The position numbers and the translations under genes are program-made. Positions 17,263 to 26,081 of a stretch of 64,000 nt of DNA are shown one piece after another (the first letter of the stretch is position 1; every line of letters begins with the position of its first letter). The notes under the pieces were generated by a model. That model saw only the letters and a list, made by a program, of their open reading frames with translations. It did no database searches and was not told the origin of the DNA. Source of the stretch: Clostridia bacterium (lineage in GTDB: Bacteria; Bacillota; Clostridia; TANB77; CAG-508); the NCBI GenBank assembly GCA_017515985.1, contig JAFWDV010000010.1, positions 1 through 64,000 of the forward strand, given 5' to 3'.

Positions 17263-17904
17263 ATGTATGACGAGGTTGTAACAAAAGAATTACTGGAATA
17301 TATACAAAATGAAGTATTTCCAGTATATAACCTTAATGGTAAATCACATGATATTAATCACATCATGTATGTATTAGGCAGGGCATACGAAATTTCAAAA
17401 CCATATAGTAACGAATTAAACTATGACATGCTGTATACGGTTGTTTCTTATCACGATATAGGTGATCATATTGATAGAGAGCATCATGAATTGGTTTCGG
17501 CAAATATAATGTACGAAGATGAAAATTTAAAAAGATTTTTTTCTGAGGAACAAAGGAAGATTATAAAAGAAGCAATTGAAGATCATAGAGCATCAAATCC
17601 TAATGTGCCAAGAAATCTATATGGGAAGATTTTAGCATCAGCTGATAAAAACATATACATAGATCAATTTTTCAAAAGAAGCTACGAATATGGGCTTGAG
17701 CACTACAAGGAGCTTACAACAGAAGAGCAATTGCAAAGAATTTATGAACATGCCGAGAAAAAATTCGGGAAAAACGGTTATGCGATTAGTAAATATTATG
17801 TGGAGGATAAAAAGTATTTTGATTATCTTAAGGAGTTGCAAAACTTAATAGATAACAAAGAAGAATTTTTTAAGAAGTGTAAAGAAGTTTTAAATTTAAG
17901 ATAG
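17263..17904 (+). CDS. HD-domain phosphohydrolase-like protein
   Basis: The 213-residue cytoplasmic protein has HD-superfamily metal-site motifs: HDINHIMYVLGRA near residue 29, SYHDIGDHID near residue 64, and later EDHRASNP and ASADKNIYIDQ. It resembles uncharacterised HD hydrolases of the YedJ kind; the substrate is unknown (nucleotides are common for this superfamily). ATG 17263 follows TTGGGAGG. It is followed by a very long hairpin and the HelD-like helicase gene; whether they are cotranscribed is unclear. Confidence 0.82.
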   Translation: MYDEVVTKELLEYIQNEVFPVYNLNGKSHDINHIMYVLGRAYEISKPYSNELNYDMLYTVVSYHDIGDHIDREHHELVSANIMYEDENLKRFFSEEQRKIIKEAIEDHRASNPNVPRNLYGKILASADKNIYIDQFFKRSYEYGLEHYKELTTEEQLQRIYEHAEKKFGKNGYAISKYYVEDKKYFDYLKELQNLIDNKEEFFKKCKEVLNLR

Positions 17905-18003
17905 TATACTTTGAGGTGAGCTTAAGGTATATCATCAATTAAATCATTAAACTTCTTTCTATAATTATTGTGATATATTGTATAGCTCATCCTCAAAAGT
18001 ACT
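17903..18003. repeat. Long inverted repeat between the HD and helicase genes
   Basis: Left arm 17903-17934 and right arm 17971-18003 can pair over nearly 30 bases with a few bulges (shared core CTTTGAGG, TGAGCT, TATATCA), enclosing a 36-nt loop. No T-run follows, so a simple terminator is unlikely. It occupies the whole leader of the helicase gene, or its extreme 5' coding end if TTG 17978 were the start. Confidence 0.75.
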
Positions 18004-18022
18004 AGAAGGGAAAAGTTTATCA

Positions 18023-20209
18023 ATGGATGAGGAAATTTTTTTAGAGGAAAAAGAAAAGTTAAAAGAAATCGTAGGGAAAATAAATAATGAAGAGCAAATT
18101 ATAGAGGATAATCTGAGCAGTTCAGATATGAATTACGATTTGGAAAATATAGCAAAAGCAAACGTGCTACAAGCTCAGATAAAAAAGCTTGAGGATATAA
18201 AGAAAATTAAAGATAAACCATATTTTGCTAGAATGGATTTTAAGGAAGATTCAAACAAGCTAGAAAAATTTTATATAGGAAAAATATCGCTTTTAGACAA
18301 TAAAACTGCATACCCAATCATAGTAGATTGGAGGGCTCCAATAGCTAATTTATACTATGAAGGAAAAATTGGCAGGGCTGAGTATGAATGTCTTGGTGAA
18401 AAAATCAAAGGAGAAATATTACTTAAAAGACAATATATTATAGAAAATCAGGAATTGATAAAGTACGTTAATATAAATGTTACAGGTAACGACGAATTAT
18501 TGCAAAATGCACTCGAAGAAAAGGCTGACGATAGACTTAAAAATATAGTTGCTACAATACAAGATGAGCAAAATAAAATTATAAGGGCAGATTTAAATGC
18601 ACCGCTAATTGTGCAGGGGGTTGCAGGAAGTGGAAAAACAACAATTGCTCTGCATAGAATTGCATATTTGATTTATAATTATGAGAAGCAATTTAGACCG
18701 GATGAATTTATGATTATTGCTCCTACAAGATTCTTTTTAAATTATATATCGAACATTCTTCCAGATTTGGGAGTAGATGATGTCAAGCAGTGTACTTTTG
18801 AAGACTTTGCCTACGATGTGATAGGTAAAAAATTGAAAATATCGGATAATAACGAAAAGCTTGTTATTATTGTTAATAAAGAGTTTGACGCGATAAATAA
18901 AGGAAAAATCGATATAATGATAAGAGAGTCGAAGTATAAAGCGTCGATAGATTTTAAAAATGTTATAGATCAATATCTAAAAACAGTTGAAGATAATTAC
19001 ATTCCCCAAAAGGATTTTGTAATTATGAACCATACTGTTATGAAATATGAAGAACTAAATAAGCTGTTTAAAGAAACGTACAAAATGTATAATTTTGATA
19101 TGCGAATTAATGAGATTGAAAAGAATATGATAGCTGAGCTTAATAAGTCAGCAGTTGCAATAATTGAAGAAATAAAAAAAGAAAGAGCGGAAAAGATTTA
19201 CAATTTAGAAGGTAAAGAAAGAGCAGATGTCTATGATCAATATGACAAAGATATTAAACTTCTAGAGAAAGGTCAAAAGAAACTTGTCAGGGCATACTTA
19301 AATGAAATTCCTAAAATGGATTGCATTAAGTACTACATGGATTTTGTACAGAATTTTTTGAAAGACTCTGACGAAGTGATGGAGTATCTAAGAAAAAATA
19401 CTTTAAGAAATCTTCAAAAAAATGAGATTTCGTTTGAAGATTTGGCACCACTTATGTACTTACAGACAAAGATATTTGGCATAAAAGATAAATGCAAAAT
19501 AAAGCATGTTGTTATAGACGAGGCACAAGATTATGGTGAGTTCCAGTTTGATGTATTAAAAACGATTTTGGATAGCAATTCGATGACAATACTTGGAGAT
19601 ATTGCTCAGGGAGTTCATTACTATAGAGGTATAGAGAATTGGAAACGATTTATTGATGTTGAATTTGGTAATACAAAAACGGTGTATACTACATTGCAAA
19701 AAACGTACAGAACGACAAAAGAGATTATGGATGTTGCAAATTCAGTTATAAATAAGCTGCCAGAATACGAAAAAGAATTTATAGTTCTTGGAGAGCCAGT
19801 AATTGATAGAAAAAATTCTATTTCGATTGAACAGGTTAAAGATAGTGAAAATCTGGTTCAGAGAATAAATACAAAAATTGATGAACATGTTTTGAATGGT
19901 TATAAATCAATAGCTATCATAGCAAAAGATATGAATGAGTGTGAAGCTTTGGAAAAAAAGCTCTTAAACATTAGATCTGATGTAAAATTAATAAAAGGAA
20001 AAGATTCTGAATATAATGCTGGAATATCAATAGTTCCTTCATATTTAGCAAAAGGGTTGGAATTTGATTGTGTAATAATATCTGATGCAAGTAGCTTGAA
20101 ATACGCGGAAAGTAGTCTAGATATTAAGCTTCTTTACGTAACAATAACTAGAGCGATGAGTAAATTAGATATATTTTATAAAGATGAAATTTCAACTTTA
20201 CTTAGATAA
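18023..20209 (+). CDS. helD: HelD-like UvrD/Rep-superfamily helicase
   Basis: The 728-residue protein begins with a coiled-coil arm (residues 1-70), then the conserved PYFARMDF and IVDWRAPIANLYYEG blocks, Walker A GVAGSGKTT (about 199-207), a central insert, Walker B VVIDEAQDYGEFQ, and C-terminal helicase motifs including SYLAKGLEFDCVII. In Bacillus, HelD binds RNA polymerase and recycles stalled or post-termination complexes. The start is uncertain: ATG 18023 has only a weak AAGGG upstream, while TTG 17978 lies inside the long inverted repeat. The N-terminal sequence fits HelD best from 18023. Confidence 0.85.
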   Translation: MDEEIFLEEKEKLKEIVGKINNEEQIIEDNLSSSDMNYDLENIAKANVLQAQIKKLEDIKKIKDKPYFARMDFKEDSNKLEKFYIGKISLLDNKTAYPIIVDWRAPIANLYYEGKIGRAEYECLGEKIKGEILLKRQYIIENQELIKYVNINVTGNDELLQNALEEKADDRLKNIVATIQDEQNKIIRADLNAPLIVQGVAGSGKTTIALHRIAYLIYNYEKQFRPDEFMIIAPTRFFLNYISNILPDLGVDDVKQCTFEDFAYDVIGKKLKISDNNEKLVIIVNKEFDAINKGKIDIMIRESKYKASIDFKNVIDQYLKTVEDNYIPQKDFVIMNHTVMKYEELNKLFKETYKMYNFDMRINEIEKNMIAELNKSAVAIIEEIKKERAEKIYNLEGKERADVYDQYDKDIKLLEKGQKKLVRAYLNEIPKMDCIKYYMDFVQNFLKDSDEVMEYLRKNTLRNLQKNEISFEDLAPLMYLQTKIFGIKDKCKIKHVVIDEAQDYGEFQFDVLKTILDSNSMTILGDIAQGVHYYRGIENWKRFIDVEFGNTKTVYTTLQKTYRTTKEIMDVANSVINKLPEYEKEFIVLGEPVIDRKNSISIEQVKDSENLVQRINTKIDEHVLNGYKSIAIIAKDMNECEALEKKLLNIRSDVKLIKGKDSEYNAGISIVPSYLAKGLEFDCVIISDASSLKYAESSLDIKLLYVTITRAMSKLDIFYKDEISTLLR

Positions 20210-20222
20210 GAGGTGATTTACG

Positions 20223-20753
20223 ATGATTAAAGATGCGAAAAGAATTAGTATAGTTGGAGGATGTGGATCAGGTAAAACTACGCTTGCTGATAATATTTCA
20301 AAAGAAATGAATATACCAGTGTATCATTTGGATGGTATGCATTATGATGCTAATTGGGTCGAAAAATCTAAGGTAGAAAGGGATAAAGTTATTTTAGAAA
20401 AAATACAGGAAGATGCTTGGGTTATAGACGGTGTATATAGAAGCACCCTGGAAAGAAGACTTAATAGATCGGATTTAGTAATTTTTCTTGATTACTCTAC
20501 ATTTGCGTTAACAAAAGGAATACTTGGAAGATATTTAAAAAATCATGGGAAAGAAAAATCAGAAATACCTGGATGCAGGGAGCAATTGAATTGGAAATTT
20601 TTCTGTTATGTACTGAAATGGAGAAAGAATAAGAGACCATGTATTGCTTCTGAGATAAGTAAAATAAAGCAAAGCAAGGTTTTGATTTTTAAGAGCAGAA
20701 GAAAAATGAATAAGTGGTATATGAATGAATTTAATGAGAAGATGACAATTTAA
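20223..20753 (+). CDS. P-loop nucleotide kinase-like protein (topology modulation/FlaR type)
   Basis: A 176-residue cytoplasmic protein with a P-loop GGCGSGKTTLA at residues 12-22, the phrase YHLDGMHYDANW near residue 34, and DLVIFLDYSTF near residue 82. This is typical of small kinases annotated as adenylate kinase-like or 'topology modulation protein'. The substrate is unknown. It lies 13 bases after the helicase gene with AAGAGGTG upstream, so the two are probably one transcript. Confidence 0.8.
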   Translation: MIKDAKRISIVGGCGSGKTTLADNISKEMNIPVYHLDGMHYDANWVEKSKVERDKVILEKIQEDAWVIDGVYRSTLERRLNRSDLVIFLDYSTFALTKGILGRYLKNHGKEKSEIPGCREQLNWKFFCYVLKWRKNKRPCIASEISKIKQSKVLIFKSRRKMNKWYMNEFNEKMTI

Positions 20754-20758
20754 TAAAA

Positions 20759-20787
20759 TTGACATTATTTACATAATGTGGTAGAAT
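20759..20787 (+). promoter_or_regulatory. Promoter of the GC-rich PIN-domain gene
   Basis: TTGACA at 20759-20764, a 17-bp spacer, TAGAAT at 20782-20787. A small hairpin (GCTA/TAGC) lies in the short leader. Confidence 0.82.
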
Positions 20788-20835
20788 TGAGGTGCTATAT
20801 TATTAGCAAAATAAAATTAAAGGAGCTGACTTATA

Positions 20836-22893
20836 ATGGCACGGAAGAAGTTAAGACTAAATGGCTTTGATATATTCTTATTTGCTGTATCAAATAAGGA
20901 GGTTCAGAGCTACAAGGACTTGCACATGATGTATGTACAGAGCAAGGAATTTTCCAAGCTTTGTGCAAACCAAGGTCTAGATGGTGATAATATTTTGTCA
21001 TTTACGACTTTGTACAGAGCCATCAAAGAAGTAACCGTTTCCGAAGAGGACAAGAAAAATGTTACAACAATTCTTGAAGCTGAAGGATACAAAGTAAGCA
21101 GAGAGAAAAGCGTTGTAGCAACCGAAATTCTGCGAGATTTGTTTGAATATCGCAGAGCAATGTGCGGTCACGAAGAGAGCAGTGTGAAACTGACAGACGT
21201 AGTTGATGATGTAGTTACACAAATCGATGAGGATGTTGGTGATTCTGAAAATGAATCGTCTACAGCGGAGCAGGATAGCTTTGAGAACCAGACAGAGTCT
21301 GATTCGAGCAAGCATTCCTGGGTCATTCCTGATCCTGAAATCAAGAAAATGTTCGAGAGCTACAACAGAGAAGTGCAGGAACTCATGCAAGAGATGGCGC
21401 AAAGCCCGCTCGAGCTGCAGAGACTTGCTAATGCCTATTGGAAAGCTCGAAAGAACTTTTCAAGCATGAAGGAATCTCGTCAGCGGGACTACGTAATGTG
21501 GCTTATTGCAAACACGTATGTAGTTTCTATCCAAGAGCTTGCGACGCTTCTCGACATGGAAGAAAAAGAAATCAAGGAAAAGTACTTGAACAAAAAGTCT
21601 CTTAGAAAGAAAGCATCTGTACATTTTACGTTGCACAGAAAAATCAGAGACAAGGGGAATAATCCTATGTTCAAGGCGGATTCGGACGAATCTGCAGCCC
21701 CTGAATTAATCGAACCTGATATGATTCAGGAAGAGCAGGAAGTAGCCGAGACTGAGACGGTACAGGAAAATCCTGAAACAGTCGAAGAATTGGTTGACAA
21801 AGAAGACCCTGTAGAAACAGAAACAAAGGCAACTCAAGAGGAGCCTGAAACAGCAGAAATTAAGGCAACTCTAGAAGAGCCTGAAGCAACTAAATCTGAA
21901 ACATACGTAGAAGAGCGTATTATTGAAGAAGAACAGGTTGTTTCTGAGGTTGCAGCTGAGGAAGAGGTTGCTAAAGATCAGGTTGACGAAGCTTATCAGG
22001 ATACACCTGAACCTGAAAGGGTTGAGATGCCAGATAGCACGCCAAAACCTGAAAAGAAGGTCCTTTCCGAAGATAAAATCGAAAATCTTAATTCGTATAG
22101 ACTCAGAGATGGGATATATGAGTGGTTTTCCGATATTTCTTCTGCAATCCACCAGTCAGAGATTTTAGTGGATACAAACATTTTGATGAATCCGAGCTTG
22201 CTGTACATGATTAAGAGCAGATTTGTCAAGGCTTGGGTTTCGGACATCGTTCTCTTTGAACTGAAGAAGCATTTGAATGAAACCAAGAGAGAATGTTCCA
22301 TTAAAGTTTTCCATGACATTGCAAAATGTGTTCGCAATGGGTATTTCTATGTGCCTGTTATGGACCACGATTTTGTCCGTAAAGGTGATCACGACGTAGA
22401 TTTGATTGACACAGCAAGTGCGATGAAACTCACGTTTGTGACTGCTGATAGTGGTGCAAAGGTCTATGCCTGGACGATAGGTTGTCCTTGCAGATACTAT
22501 AGGACTAACAAGCCCAAGGCTATTATTCCTGGTATCATTAAAGGAAAGACCTGTGTGATTGACGTCGGAACGAAGGAGTCTGATTTGCTTCAGTATTTGC
22601 ATGCACACTTTAGTAATGTTATCATTACAAATGAGTTTGCAAAGAAGCTTAACAGACGCAAGTTTGAGCTTGAATACTCTGTTCCTGTAACAGATCTTCA
22701 GCTTGACATTGCAACCGACACAACTATGTTCTACTTACCGTACAAGATGGAAAAAAGCTACGATGCAAAGTCTGAGTATGAAATGGAGCTCATTGAACTG
22801 TGTAAACAGGAAAATGCGACTCTTATTAGTTCGGATATGTATACCATCGTAAAGGCTTGGTCGTATGGCGTAGATACCTATTTCTATGAGTAA
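20836..22893 (+). CDS. GC-rich orphan gene with C-terminal PIN-like nuclease domain(s)
   Basis: The 685-residue cytoplasmic protein has an N-terminal domain (about residues 1-110) of unknown kind, a helical region to residue 280, and a long Glu/Pro/Thr-rich linker (about 280-415) with repeated EEPET-like units. The C-terminal half looks like PIN domains: ILVDTNILMNPSLL with Asp446, Glu475 in FELKKH, the acidic stretch around residues 520-525, and Asp538 in FVTADSG. A second, more degenerate copy seems to follow (VIITNEFAKKL, then ATLISSDMYTIVKAW). PIN domains usually cut RNA. Composition is much richer in G+C than the flanks, and the gene has its own promoter and terminator-like hairpin. I know no homologue with this architecture. 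Confidence 0.7.
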   Translation: MARKKLRLNGFDIFLFAVSNKEVQSYKDLHMMYVQSKEFSKLCANQGLDGDNILSFTTLYRAIKEVTVSEEDKKNVTTILEAEGYKVSREKSVVATEILRDLFEYRRAMCGHEESSVKLTDVVDDVVTQIDEDVGDSENESSTAEQDSFENQTESDSSKHSWVIPDPEIKKMFESYNREVQELMQEMAQSPLELQRLANAYWKARKNFSSMKESRQRDYVMWLIANTYVVSIQELATLLDMEEKEIKEKYLNKKSLRKKASVHFTLHRKIRDKGNNPMFKADSDESAAPELIEPDMIQEEQEVAETETVQENPETVEELVDKEDPVETETKATQEEPETAEIKATLEEPEATKSETYVEERIIEEEQVVSEVAAEEEVAKDQVDEAYQDTPEPERVEMPDSTPKPEKKVLSEDKIENLNSYRLRDGIYEWFSDISSAIHQSEILVDTNILMNPSLLYMIKSRFVKAWVSDIVLFELKKHLNETKRECSIKVFHDIAKCVRNGYFYVPVMDHDFVRKGDHDVDLIDTASAMKLTFVTADSGAKVYAWTIGCPCRYYRTNKPKAIIPGIIKGKTCVIDVGTKESDLLQYLHAHFSNVIITNEFAKKLNRRKFELEYSVPVTDLQLDIATDTTMFYLPYKMEKSYDAKSEYEMELIELCKQENATLISSDMYTIVKAWSYGVDTYFYE

Positions 22894-22916
22894 ACAGTTC
22901 GTTAATTTTATTTGGT

Positions 22917-22979
22917 GTTAACCGGGATTCTAACGGTAACACTCGCGAAGAGCCTCCCTGCTAAAGGGGGGCTTAAATT
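22917..22979 (+). terminator. Terminator region of the PIN-domain cassette
   Basis: Two hairpins in a row: GTTAACCG with CGGTAAC (22917-22938), then AGCCTCCC (22951-22958) with GGGGGGCT (22966-22973) followed by T-rich sequence. Confidence 0.75.
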
Positions 22980-22981
22980 TT

Positions 22982-23092
22982 GAGACGGAGGAAAAAAGGG
23001 ACGGACTCATTTTTAGGTTTACAAAATTTGCCAAATGTGATTATTGTCTACTGAAAAATGAGTCCGTCCATAAATTCCACCCCGCCCCAAAA
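22982..23092. repeat. Dispersed repeat, nested full copy
   Basis: Outer left end GAGACGGAGGAAAAAA, then an inner hairpin GGGACGGACTCATTTTTA ... AAAAATGAGTCCGTCC, then an outer right end with CACCCCGCCCCAAAA. One palindrome is therefore nested in another, as also at 14736-14804. Together with the terminator and promoter it fills the 323-base gap 22894-23216. Confidence 0.75.
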
Positions 23093-23110
23093 ATAATTTG
23101 TTGATTATTG

Positions 23111-23138
23111 TTGAAATATAATTTATTAATGTTATAAT
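23111..23138 (+). promoter_or_regulatory. Promoter of LRR surface protein 1
   Basis: TTGAAA at 23111-23116, a 16-bp spacer, TATAAT at 23133-23138. The same block recurs at 24630-24657, so the promoter was duplicated with the gene. Confidence 0.7.
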
Positions 23139-23216
23139 CATATTAGGTAAGATAGTTGGGCGGTAGAGCTATAGATGCTTAACACCATAAAACAAATGAA
23201 TATGGAGGAATTACAG

Positions 23217-24512
23217 ATGAGAAAAAAGATTATTATGACGATTGCAATTATAGTGGCTATGATGATGGCTCAGTTTAGTGTGTTTATTAATTGTGCTAAA
23301 GCTGAAACTATAACAGGAAGCGATGGAGATGTAAGTTGGAGCTTTGATACGGAAACGCAAACACTTACTTTTTCAGGAAGTGGAGAAATAACGTATAGTT
23401 ATAAAAATCAATTGAAAGAATTTGAGATAAAGCATGTTTTAATTAATGAGGGGATAACTTCAATTGGAGATTATGCATTTTTAGTTAGTATCTTTTCGGA
23501 CAGAACTTGTACAGATACGATAGAAGATGTAAAAATACCTAATAGCGTTGTATCTATTGGAGAAAGCGCATTTGAAAGATGTAAAAGTCTAAAAAAAATA
23601 GAAATACCTAGCAGAGTGGATTCTATTGGAAAACATGCTTTTATATATTGTTCAGGATTAACCAATATAGATGTAGATGAGAATAATTCTAAATATTGCA
23701 GCGTAAATGGGGTTTTATTTAATAAAGATAAAAGTATATTAATTTGTTATCCGACAGGAAAAATTGGTAGTTACCAGATACCAAATGGTGTTACATCAAT
23801 AGAAGATTGTGCATTTGCGGGGTGTGAAGGATTAACAGATGTGGAAGTTCCAGATAGTGTAACATCAATAGGTGATGTAGCTTTTGAGTGGTGTTCAAAT
23901 ATTTCAAGTATTGCCATACCGAAATCTGTTACCTCAATGCAAACATGTTCTTTTGTAGGTGGTTATTATCAAAATGAAAATTTCAAAATTTATTGCAAAT
24001 CAGATAGTGCAGTAAAACAATATGCAGAAGAGAATAACATTCCATATGTTGTTGATGATACAGCACCTATGGTTAATTTAACTCAAGATGGAAATTCTAT
24101 AACCGTAGAAGCAACAGATAACGAAGGTGGAGCAGGTTTATCATCAAAAGCATATTCATTAGATGGAGAAAATTGGCAATCAAGCAATAAATTTGAAGTT
24201 ACAAAGAGCGGGACATACACAGTGTACGTTAAAGATAGATTATACAACATTACAAACAAAACAATAGATGTAACTATATCTGAACCAAGTGATGATAAAG
24301 GTGGCTCAACACCAGAGAATCAAGATAATGGTAATAAAAAAGAAAGTTCAGATGGTCAAGGGCAAGAAAATAATGTTGAAACAAAAAGTGATGACTCACA
24401 GGCAAAAACAAAAATCCCAGATACAGGAGCATATTTCCCAATTGCGATAATTGCAATTGCTGGAGCAATTAGCTTTATACGTTACAGAAAATATAAGAAT
24501 AACAAAATATAG
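23217..24512 (+). CDS. BspA-type leucine-rich-repeat surface protein 1
   Basis: The 431-residue exported protein has a signal peptide (residues 1-29, ending CAKAET), then five or six BspA-like LRR units of the form 'IPNSVVSIGESAFERCKSL', and a beta-sandwich domain with VNLTQDGNSITVEATDNEGG. A Ser/Asp/Gln-rich linker leads to the tail IPDTG, a hydrophobic segment and basic residues: a variant sortase signal. ATG 23217 follows TATGGAGGA; the longer reading frame from 23175 lacks a ribosome site. The next gene is a close paralogue. Likely roles are adhesion or substrate binding at the cell wall. Confidence 0.88.
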   Translation: MRKKIIMTIAIIVAMMMAQFSVFINCAKAETITGSDGDVSWSFDTETQTLTFSGSGEITYSYKNQLKEFEIKHVLINEGITSIGDYAFLVSIFSDRTCTDTIEDVKIPNSVVSIGESAFERCKSLKKIEIPSRVDSIGKHAFIYCSGLTNIDVDENNSKYCSVNGVLFNKDKSILICYPTGKIGSYQIPNGVTSIEDCAFAGCEGLTDVEVPDSVTSIGDVAFEWCSNISSIAIPKSVTSMQTCSFVGGYYQNENFKIYCKSDSAVKQYAEENNIPYVVDDTAPMVNLTQDGNSITVEATDNEGGAGLSSKAYSLDGENWQSSNKFEVTKSGTYTVYVKDRLYNITNKTIDVTISEPSDDKGGSTPENQDNGNKKESSDGQGQENNVETKSDDSQAKTKIPDTGAYFPIAIIAIAGAISFIRYRKYKNNKI

Positions 24513-24576
24513 AAAATATTAAATGAAAACGAGGTTTTATTCAGTTGGGGTCAAACCATCGAAATATAGCACAAAA

Positions 24577-24593
24577 GTGCTAAAATTTCTACA
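24577..24593 (+). terminator. Weak terminator between the LRR paralogues
   Basis: Six-base stem TAGCAC/GTGCTA with a 4-nt loop and a short A/T tail. It is the only hairpin candidate in the gap. Confidence 0.4.
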
Positions 24594-24629
24594 TTAAATA
24601 ACGTTTTAAAAACAATTTGTTGATTATTG

Positions 24630-24657
24630 TTGAAATATAAAATATTAATGTTATAAT
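24630..24657 (+). promoter_or_regulatory. Promoter of LRR surface protein 2
   Basis: TTGAAA at 24630-24635, a 16-bp spacer, TATAAT at 24652-24657; the upstream bases also match those before LRR gene 1. Confidence 0.7.
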
Positions 24658-24734
24658 TTTGTTAGATATAAAGCAGAAAAGTTGAGATATGGACGGATAA
24701 CCAAATAAAACCAATGATGAAGGAGAGAATACAG

Positions 24735-26036
24735 ATGAGAAAAAAGATTATTGTGACGATTGCAATTATATTGGCAATGATTGTAGCACAATTTAGTGTG
24801 TTTATTAATTGTGTGAAAGCTGAAACTATAACAGGAAGCGATGGAGATGTAAGTTGGAGCTTTAATACGGAAACGCAAACGCTTACATTTTCTGGAAGTG
24901 GAGAAATAACGTCTAGTTACAAAGATATTTTGAGTGAATTTGAAATAAAACATGTTGTAATTAATGAGGGGATAACGTCGATAGGTTATTGTGCATTTTT
25001 AGGTCACGTCTTTTCAGAAAGAATATGTACAGATACGATAGAAGATGTAGAAATACCTAATAGTGTTGTATCTATTGGAGAAAGTGCATTTGAAAGATGT
25101 AAAAGTCTAAAAAAAATAGAAATACCTGGTAGTGTGAATTCTATTGGAGAAGTAGCTTTTTTATATTGTATGGGATTAAATAACATAGAAGTTGATGAGA
25201 GCAATTCTGAATACAGCAGTGAAAATGGTGTTTTATTTAGTAAGGACAAAAATATATTAATTTGTTGTCCTGCAGGAAAAAGTGGTAGCTACCAGATACC
25301 AGACATCGTTACAAATGTGGAAGCATATGCGTTTGCAGGATGCGAAGGATTAACTGACGTTGAAATTCCAAATAGTGTGACATCGATTGGTAATGGTGCA
25401 TTTATATGGTGCGAAAATATTTCGAAGATAACTATACCTAATTCAGTTACCTCAATGCAACCATTTGCTTTTTTATTGGACAATGGCTCTAATTCAAATG
25501 AAAATCTTAAAATTTATTGCAAATCAGATAGTTCAGCTAAACAATACGCTGAAGAAAATAACATTCCATATGTTGTTGATGATACAGCACCTACAGTTAA
25601 TTTAACTCAAGATGGAAATTCTATAACCGTAGAAGCAACAGATAACGAAGGTGGGGCAGGTTTGTCATCAAAAGCATATTCTTTAGATGGAGAAAATTGG
25701 CAATCAAGCAATAAATTCGAAGTAACAAAGAGCGGAACATACACAATTTATGTTAAAGATAAATTATATAACATTGCAAACAAAACAATAGATGTAACTA
25801 TATCTGAACCAAGTGATGATAAAGGTGGCTCAACATCAGAGAATCAAGATAATGGTAATAAAAAAGAAAGTTCAGATGGTCAAGGGCAAGATAATAATGT
25901 TGAAACAAAAAGTGATGACTCACAAGCAAAAACAAATATTCCAGATACAGGAGCATATTTCCCAATTGCAATTATAGCAATTGCTGGAGCAATCTGTATT
26001 ATACGCGGTATAAAATATAGAAAAAATAAATTTTAA
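24735..26036 (+). CDS. BspA-type leucine-rich-repeat surface protein 2
   Basis: The 433-residue paralogue of the protein at 23217 has the same signal peptide, LRR block, beta-sandwich and IPDTG tail. The C-terminal 170 residues are almost identical between the two, while the last LRR units differ (for example an insertion after TSMQPFAFLLD). This looks like a recent tandem duplication with changes concentrated in the exposed repeats. ATG 24735 follows AAGGAGAG. Both should be wall-anchored by the same sortase. Confidence 0.88.
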   Translation: MRKKIIVTIAIILAMIVAQFSVFINCVKAETITGSDGDVSWSFNTETQTLTFSGSGEITSSYKDILSEFEIKHVVINEGITSIGYCAFLGHVFSERICTDTIEDVEIPNSVVSIGESAFERCKSLKKIEIPGSVNSIGEVAFLYCMGLNNIEVDESNSEYSSENGVLFSKDKNILICCPAGKSGSYQIPDIVTNVEAYAFAGCEGLTDVEIPNSVTSIGNGAFIWCENISKITIPNSVTSMQPFAFLLDNGSNSNENLKIYCKSDSSAKQYAEENNIPYVVDDTAPTVNLTQDGNSITVEATDNEGGAGLSSKAYSLDGENWQSSNKFEVTKSGTYTIYVKDKLYNIANKTIDVTISEPSDDKGGSTSENQDNGNKKESSDGQGQDNNVETKSDDSQAKTNIPDTGAYFPIAIIAIAGAICIIRGIKYRKNKF

Positions 26037-26081
26037 AATTTTTAGATATAGAAAAATTCAATTAAAGCGATGGGAGGAACT

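Noticed and set aside
22165..22608. 147-residue minus-strand frame inside the PIN-domain gene
   Set aside because: The plus-strand gene has promoter, ribosome site and PIN motifs over the same bases; the antisense frame has none.
14736..23092. CRISPR array from the recurring GGGACGGA units
   Set aside because: Copies are dispersed, variable in length and palindromic, with no regular spacers and no cas genes.
24540..24600. Riboswitch between the LRR genes
   Set aside because: Only a six-base hairpin is present; the similarity to the other LRR leader is explained by gene duplication.
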